The position numbers and the translations under genes are program-made. Under the pieces are notes generated by a model, which did no database searches, was not told where the DNA came from, and saw only the letters and a list, made by a program, of their open reading frames with translations. A DNA stretch of 64,000 bases from Selaginella moellendorffii (lineage: Eukaryota; Streptophyta; Lycopodiopsida; Selaginellales; Selaginellaceae): assembly GCF_000143415.4 (NCBI RefSeq), contig NW_003314262.1, positions 6,080,771 to 6,144,770 of the forward strand, read 5' to 3'. Below, piece after piece: positions 54,501 through 64,000 of the stretch (positions within the stretch are counted from its first letter, which is position 1; each line of letters begins with the position of its first letter).

Positions 54501-56251
54501 CCTCTAAAAGGTACAGACAAAAAATTACCTGAAGTCCCGTATGTGAAGCTCGTAAATGGCCATGTCATTGAAACAATGAAGCATGGGCTTTTCAGATGAG
54601 AGACGATCCCAGTTTTCAGGATTATGGTCAGAAAGATCGATAACGAGAGATCGTTCTCCATTAGCAGACAAGCTGAGCAAACATCACAACTTAAGAAAAA
54701 AAACAAGTCTCTACGAGGACAGACTTACCCTCTCGAGTAGGGATCGTTTGCGAGGCAAATTTCAACTTGTAATGTGGACGGATGAAAGACAGTCACCTCA
54801 TACAAATAATATTTGCCAACCCAGTCTTTCGGTCCCGATGCAGTCCAAACGTTATGTTTCTCGTCAAGCTGAATAACGGCCTCAGGTTCTCCTCCTGAGG
54901 GTTCTGTGTACAGAAAAAGACGGACATTCTGAAGGCAAAACTTCGTAAACTTGAACTTGAGAGAAACAAACCTGAGCAGTGGGAGCCCAAATACTGAAAG
55001 TACACTCTGTTTCGGAGAATGTCACTCCCAGTGGACCATCATAACGCAAGACATCATCGAGTACACTAGGAAGCTGTACTCCAGATGCATCAATAGGGGC
55101 TCCATAAGCTGTACTCATATATTGAACAAAGATATGATTCTTCATGTGCGCTTACCATTACTTGCCCCTACTGCCAATTGACATTTGATAAGTTTCTTCC
55201 AGTCCGCGTCACGAGGTAGCCGTAGAGCATGATAGCCAGAAATATGTGGGAGCCTTTCCAGCACCTGCAAAGGTCGAATTGGTAATTTCGCGCCACAAGC
55301 AATACGAGTTTACCTCGGCCGGAAGATCATGCGTGTCAACTTCCAGCTGAATTATAGTGTCGGCACCTAAAGCCAGCAAGCAATTCAGAACCGAATATCG
55401 GGACAATTACATTCCACCTTCTATGCCTCGCCCAGTAAGTTGTAGTTGTGCGTGTTGGCTTGCATGTAAGAAGAAGCTTCCATCTTGTGCATCCACATTC
55501 CAGGCCAGCAAGTCCTTATTTACCCAGAAAGCTCTTGCAAGATTCAAATTCCCCTGGAAGAACAGAAAAAACAGTAGCATCGAGCTCGAATAAAATCACT
55601 ACTAATCGGACCTGAGGTAAGTTATCAAGGTCCGGTTCATCGTAAAACATTGTGGGCCGCTCCGACACAATCCACGCAGCCTTGTGTTGAGAATTCATCG
55701 AGCCAGTACCATCCTAATGGCAGCAGAAGAATGCCTGCATATCAGTATTAGGCAAAATGCCAGAAAAACTTCTACCACAGCCATCTACCTGTCTATCTCC
55801 ACGATGAATGATGAAGTTGATGTTTTCGACTCCTTGGCCGATCAAATCCCAGTAGACTCCAAACTTGTCCGATCCCGATGGAGATAAAGGCTTCTCCCAT
55901 TTTGTGGCAATCTCCGGACTTCCCCAGACATGAAGTCCCCATTCGTCATACTTTCCATCGTTCCTACACAACAGAGTAAAGATTAGCACGAAAGTTTTAA
56001 GACAATGCTACAGAGATGTGCCTGTGATAGTGAATCCTCCGCGATTGCGGCCCTGAATCCGCCACAGCTCTCGCCCGCCACAGCCTTGTTCTCCTCGCGG
56101 TGGCGAGGCAATGCATCCTCGTGGCGAAATATTGCGCGCGCAGCGATTTTCGCAGCGCTGATCCACGGCATTGCACAGGCGCCAGGGCGCGCGAGTCGCG
56201 AATCTCATCGGCGCAGCGTACCTGGAGAATGCCGCTCGCCGCCAGCGCCAT
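51537..56251 (-). CDS. PUL: Limit dextrinase (plastid pullulanase-type starch debranching enzyme)
   Basis: About 30 exons with introns mostly 43-65 bp; my splice model is in frame throughout and gives about 1050 residues. Exon 1 (56251-56022) encodes an Arg-rich plastid transit peptide and runs into [19 protein letters not shown] of the CBM41-like N-domain. The catalytic GH13 part has [34 protein letters not shown], the nucleophile Asp in [10 protein letters not shown], the acid/base Glu in [11 protein letters not shown] and the third Asp in [10 protein letters not shown]. Then comes the C-terminal pullulanase domain ([19 protein letters not shown]), and the end is VEKRCC (last exon 51641-51537). 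It cuts alpha-1,6 links in amylopectin and limit dextrins. All catalytic residues are present. One intron (56021-55964) uses a GC donor. Confidence 0.95.
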
Positions 56252-56521
56252 CGATCGATCGATCGAAAGATGGGATGAAATGATAGGCGCAAGCCCTTGC
56301 CCGTGACAAGAAAAAAACAAAGAGCGCCACTTGGCAAGCTCACAGTAGGCCACGAAACAACATACTACCAACCAATACCTTTGCCTTTACAACAATCTTA
56401 CAAGTATGATAAAACTTTGGCTAGAGCTTTCCAGTTCCTCCCTGTACACTCCTCCCGAAACAAAAAATCTTTCCTCCATAGCTCGATCATATCGTTGCGT
56501 TTGGAAGCAAAAACGCGTCTC

Positions 56522-58393
56522 TTATTTTCTCCTGGAATCGCATCCAAAAAATCGTTCTTTTAGCGAGTTTGTAGCTTCAAGCAACGTAAATCTTACCTCG
56601 ATTCCACACAGTGGAACAATTCCCAGGTGCATTTTCTTGAAGTCCAGAGTGGAAGCATCGTCTGCCGCTCTCAAGGGACCGCGTCTCTTTAGCAATTCCA
56701 CCTCGGCCACAAACATGGCAGTCACTGGCCTGTGGTCCGAGAAAGTGTATTCTGTCCGATAGTAATTGATTTGTCTAAGTCCTTTTCCCTTCCACAGTAC
56801 TCGATCGCACCTATTCGTTAGAGAATTCTTAGCAAGCGTGTTGACTCACAAAACTTATATGCCTACCAGGCTGGTGTTCTTTGTTTCTCTCCGCCGTTCG
56901 AATACTCGGTGGAGTTTGCTTTGTACTTGTAAGTCGGAGCAAACTCGATTGCTCCTTCCTGCCATCCATGAAAAACTCCACCCACGCTTTGGGCAAGCTT
57001 GAGCTGGAGGGAAAAAATCAGTCCTTGATTGGAAGCATGTCTACTTCAGAGTAAAGTACCTGATCTTTTTGTAGAAGCGCACTCCAGTTTTCGCTGTCCA
57101 AAAGAGTTTTGGTCTCTCCGTTTGACAATGACAGCCGGTAGTTTAAGTCGCCCAGCCATAGAACTCGACTGCAGGATTACGAAGATCTTTGAGAAACGAT
57201 TGAAGGCAAGAATGCGAACGTACTCGTGAGCGAGAATGCTTGCTGGAGAGCCGTCATCTGACTTCGAGAAAGTAGTTCGTCTTAAGATTTCAATGACATC
57301 TGAATGCCTGCGGAGTTCATCGCCTTCTCTCTCGCCAGATGTCAAGTGCGTGCACACAAAGCAAAAGCTTGTCTGATCAAAGTTCATGCTCACAGCAACA
57401 GACCCCTGTAAGAGACTTTAGTGCGACCAAAGAAAACATGCTGGAGACGCTACCTTGTTGCCGTAGTAGCCCATTAGGCCGCATCCAACACAGGAAACTT
57501 TAACATTGTGGATATACTGCCGCAAGTCTTTCCGAACCCAAACGGTGATGAAGATCCCGACCATTTGCTTGCTTATCATACGGACGTAGGATGTTTTACT
57601 CTGTGTCGAGCTTCCAAATTCCAGCTCTGAACTGCTGTGTGCCTTCTTGTGCTTGTTGAAGTTCTCAGGCTGTGATGTTTCCGTGTGATCAGGACTGGCT
57701 TCGGAGTTATCGTCAACACCTTCCCTCCAGGGCGACGAAGGAGCGCTTTTTGTTTGTCTCCGGTCTCCATTAAGTGTCCGCCGGATGATAGCTTCCCACT
57801 TGGTAGCGGGTCCTTCGTCTTCGGCGCCTAGGACATTTCCAGGATTCAGAGGGACGATCTCTTGAAACCTGCGAGCCAACTCCGTAAGAAAGCTCTTCAT
57901 CGATAAGCAAAACACATACCCGACCACATAGATGTCAACTGCATCCTTAACAAGGAGCCATTCGCTTAAATCAATGTCGTCGGCAGGAGGCTTCCCAGCA
58001 ACGTTCCAAGTTCCGGCAAAAACACTTTTGAAGCTTAAGAATGCAAGCAAGCACATAGAATCAATCAAAGGACTACCTAAAGTTCTGGTTGTAGGTGAAG
58101 TGCGTGTGAGATATCCCCGACTCAGAGTATCTTCGAAAGACCTTTCTGTTCCTCACTGCAATAACAGAGGAGCGTCAGAAAGATCTCGGCACAAAACCAT
58201 CGCACCTGAATTGTCCTCGTCCTCGTCTGCACTGAACACGTTGGCGTCAGCTCCCAAGTTGAAGAGCTTCTTCACTGCCGATGTTGGCCAGAACGACTGC
58301 ACAAAAACTAGCACCGTGTCACACACGAAAATTCACGGATTTGATAAGCACCTCAGACCGCCTGCTGCTACTCCTTTCCATTGCCGTTGGCAT
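56522..58393 (-). CDS. Inositol polyphosphate 5-phosphatase
   Basis: Nine exons: 58393-58352, 58296-58206, 58155-58077, 58024-57920, 57868-57454, 57405-57224, 57168-57060, 57003-56867, 56810-56522; 482 residues, all GT-AG. Catalytic blocks in order: [56 protein letters not shown] and TFSDHRPV; the last three are signature metal- and phosphate-binding motifs of Mg-dependent 5-phosphatases. A Ser/Thr-rich insert of about 100 residues (exon 5) separates the first block from the rest, as in plant CVP2-like type I enzymes. It removes the 5-phosphate from soluble inositol phosphates or phosphoinositides. An AG acceptor before the first ATG suggests a spliced 5' leader. The limit dextrinase gene follows 270 bp downstream. 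Confidence 0.94.
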
Positions 58394-59837
58394 AGATGCC
58401 TGCAAAAAAACGCTACACTCGCTTAGAAACGCATCAGAGAAGTAGCGAGAGAGCCAGGACAAAAGCGTTTTAAGAACTCAAGAGGCACCAAACATACCAA
58501 TTGATTCAATTGCCGGTGGAAGGATGATTCCTGTGAGATCTCACCAGAAGCAATCGAGGGACAGACTCAAAATGACGAGAGTGTAACGTTCAACAGTTGG
58601 AGTTTGAAGGCAAGCATTTGATTCTATAGCCAATGGAAGGAGCAGGAATGATGCTGGTTGGTTGGCCTGCTACACGAGAGAGAGGAAAGAAAAATGGGAA
58701 TCTCGGCACCGGCCCGAGTAGCTTGCCTTGAAAGTTGCAAAAAAGGAAACGCGTATGGAGGAGAGCTAGCCGCGCCAAAAAATTATATTTTATCCCCAGG
58801 AGTACCTTAAGCAAATCTAAAGGAGCTCTCTGGATCCCTTACCAGTGAAGCAAAAAAGCGAAAACTCGCCAAAAGAAACACACTCCAAAGAGACCACCAC
58901 CGCCTTCTAACGACAACATTTCCAAAAAGACTTGGAACAGTTCCAAGCTCCAGTCATAATGCTGTCTTAGAAAAAAAGATTTGTCGCGACTGACCGACGC
59001 ACACTAATCCAGCGAGGACATCTCAACTTAAACACTCCACAATCCCAGCGGAAAAAAACAATCCCCAAAGGAAAAGGAATGATCTAGAAACCACAGCGCA
59101 ATCGCTCGATGGATTTCTAGGAGAAGACCTACCCGCTGACGATCCGCGCTGTGCCACGGCTCCTCGCAGCGCCACACGCCCTCGCCTTCGTGGGGTCCTC
59201 CATGGGCCCCCAGTTCGAATGCCGCAAGAGACCTAGATCGGACGGCCCCGCGACGTCAGCGCTCCATAGCCGTTGGGGGCCCATCCAACGGTCGGATTCA
59301 TCACGTGCACAAACACAATCTCTGGCCGTCCATGGGCGCCACGTCCTTCCACTCACCAAAGCGATTTAAACATATATATCCAAATGGAACATCGCTGTCC
59401 CAGGCTTGATTGTCTGCCCCCCTTTTAGCGGCTAGCCAGGGTTCGATTCCTGTGGCTGGATTGGACTCCATTGTCTTTACCTTTTGGGTCGCTATTGTGC
59501 TCCTCGCCAGCGTCATTGCGAGTGTACGTAACGCGAGAGAAAATTCCAGCGAACTTCGGGGGTTATCCGTACGCCCGCATTAGCGCTAACAATTCTTGCC
59601 CCTCTACTGTTTAATCTTACTTTAGCAAACTAAGCAAATCCTCGTTGTCCTTTGTGTGTACTAGAGCTGGCTACGTTCCACATTGAGAGTGGGTAACAGG
59701 ATGGCAAAGCGTCTTGTGGATAGACTGGAATCATTGTATTTTTTGTTTCGGCTGGCATGTCATATCGTACGGCTCGTGGACGCCACTGGCTGTGATGACA
59801 TGGCCAGCGGAAAAGCGCGGGAAACGGGTGCCCTAGA
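58394..59837. other. Divergent upstream region, 5-phosphatase and methyltransferase
   Basis: About 1.4 kb between the two start codons. The part next to 58394 probably contains a 5'UTR intron of the 5-phosphatase. A CACGTG G-box lies near 59301. No protein-coding frame is convincing. Confidence 0.45.
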
Positions 59838-61185
<1,348 letters not shown>

Positions 61186-61289
61186 TGGAATGAGAATGAC
61201 ATCATGGAAGCTAATGTTTAGATAAAATGGAGGTGATCTTAGAATCATACAGACTTACAAGCTGGCCTGGTTCGATGGTGGTGTGGATT

Positions 61290-61560
61290 TGTGATGAACA
61301 GGAACGCCCGCATCGAGCTTGTCAAATCGTGCAAGTAGTTTCCGACGTCTACCAGCTGGTTTTTTATGCCCGGTCCGGCGAGCTGGGCGATGCCGCGTGA
61401 TTGTTTGATGCAATGCCGGAGGTGGATCTGGCATCCTGGACTGCGATGCTGGGAGCATTTGCCCAGGTTGGTGATCTGGAGAATTCAAGTTTGATGCAAT
61501 GCTGGAACACGATGTCGTGTCGTGACTCGTGCAAGAACATCTGCTCCAAGACCTAGCCGA
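61290..61560 (+). pseudogene. PPR fragment
   Basis: On the plus strand IELVKSCK, like the RLVKSCSS block before the repeats of the PPR at 2669-4846, is followed after frameshifts by FDAMPEVDLASWTAMLGAFA and QVGDLE. Stops intervene. A short remnant of an S/SS-type PPR gene. Confidence 0.65.
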
Positions 61561-61739
61561 ATGAAGCGGTTAACAGGCCAGGGCAGCCAATTACCTAGTG
61601 AACCCTCAAGGTTTGAATCAATTTTGTGTTTGTGATTACCATTGGTACTCTTTTTCTGGACTTCACTCAATAAAATCTACTTTTTTTTCCTTTATTTTTC
61701 CTATGTTATGTTATGTTACAAAATACTTAAAACTGTACT

Positions 61740-62510
61740 TAAATACACCCATAGTCTCGTGGACCAAAATGAGTTCCTCCACATTCTCCTGGCATGGCAA
61801 CATGCATGAGGCAAATGAGATCCCATCTGGGCTCCCAATCATGCCAAAAGATCTGGAAAGCATCACTGAACTCTATGCTATAGGCAAATGCTAGCCAACA
61901 AGAGCAAAGATCCTGCTCTGGGACAAAGACGAGCTTGGCATGATCCAAATGCCTGTGTTGGGCAAGCATTGTGATGAGGCTTGTCCAGGAGATGAGATCA
62001 CGTTCTGGCATAGCAAAAAAAGCACAAAGGAATTCCTCTATATCAAGTTCCACATCACTATAAATTTGCTCACAACATTTTCAATTTGCCTGTATGGTGC
62101 AAGGAGAGAGTCTTATAACACTATTCTTATGTTTACAGATCTAAGACTAAGGAAACAACCATTCCTAGAAGAGCCTCCAAGGGAAAAATAAATAAAAAAT
62201 AGTGCCACCCTCACAGAATCTAAGTAAAATATTGAGCTTTAGCAAAGAAGAAAACAAAAACAAAACAAAAAAACAAAAAAGCCTTCACACAAGCAAAGGC
62301 AAAAGAGTCCACAGCGGTTCAGTCTTAGAATTTATTTCCATAACATTGAAAATGCTCCAAAACTGAGCCATCAGCACCAAAAGGCATTGAATAAACAAGT
62401 TCCAAATCCCAGCTCTTCCCAACAAACTGATTAGGCAGCTATAGTAGCTTGGATGGAAAATCTGTTGAGGATGGCCAGCCTTCAATGCCATGTGATCTCT
62501 CTCGCTCACA
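61740..62510 (-). pseudogene. PPR fragments, rearranged
   Basis: Minus-strand pieces: FFAMPERDLISWTSLITMLA, QHRHLDHAKLVF (62020-61900) and, further right, HPSYYSCLISLLGRAG (about 62460-62410). The second piece is a C-terminal block but lies upstream of the repeats on the minus strand, so the order is not that of an intact gene. It faces the plus-strand fragment at 61290. Confidence 0.6.
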
Positions 62511-63810
<1,300 letters not shown>

Positions 63811-64000
63811 AATTGTTCATCTCTTGTCAACTAGAATTTCAGATGTTATATAACATGGATCTAATTCCACATTTCTTAGAGTTCTTGTTAAGGTAAATTG
63901 CTCTAGAGAGACTGCATTGCATATTGCATTATTATATTAAATATGTTGTACTATATTAATCTATGAATAGAGAGATCGACCCGTCATCCTGGTATCTAAA

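Noticed and set aside
59425-59465. Possible tRNA T-arm (GGTTCGATTCC)
   Set aside because: The flanking bases do not form a T stem and no matching acceptor or anticodon arm is found upstream.

Overview
This window looks like nuclear DNA of a lycophyte, most probably Selaginella moellendorffii. The grounds are many introns of only 45-90 bp (about 30 exons fit into 4.7 kb in one gene), several intronless PPR genes built almost wholly of 31-residue repeats, and land-plant families such as SBP-box, ARP-type MYB, limit dextrinase and GH17-X8. The species name is an inference from gene style; no search was run.

Layout. 0.5-2 kb: a minus-strand SBP-box transcription factor with a miR156-like target site. 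2.2-2.65 kb: a ~62 bp minisatellite. 2.7-7.2 kb: two divergent PPR genes separated by 77 bp. 7.3-8.5 kb: a small secreted-peptide candidate and a short truncated gene. 9-10.6 kb: a GH17 beta-1,3-glucanase with an X8 domain. 11.2-13.3 kb: a third PPR gene. 13.4-14.7 kb: an ARP (ASYMMETRIC LEAVES1/PHANTASTICA/ROUGH SHEATH2-type) MYB gene with a strange periodic upstream region. 15.8-17.6 kb: a large inverted repeat around AT-rich DNA.

18-39.6 kb is repeat-rich and decayed. It holds a two-exon unknown gene, a copia element sitting in an exon with a clean 5-bp target duplication, an ARF C-terminal remnant, a broken PPR-DYW gene, a four-exon unknown gene, a complete but dead Ty3/gypsy element nested in an AT-rich dispersed repeat, an older gypsy gag-protease remnant and a diverged solo LTR.

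39.8-61.2 kb is gene-dense again: an LRR receptor pseudokinase, mitochondrial complex I subunit NDUFA13/GRIM-19, a fourth PPR gene, a TMEM135-like membrane protein, plastid limit dextrinase (pullulanase), an inositol polyphosphate 5-phosphatase and an alpha-N-terminal protein methyltransferase. The window ends in PPR debris and a 100-bp GA microsatellite.

The genes are independent nuclear loci, not an operon. Loose functional themes are organelle RNA processing (four PPRs), shoot and leaf development (SBP, ARP, ARF remnant), wall and starch glucan metabolism (GH17, limit dextrinase) and signalling (LRR receptor, 5-phosphatase).
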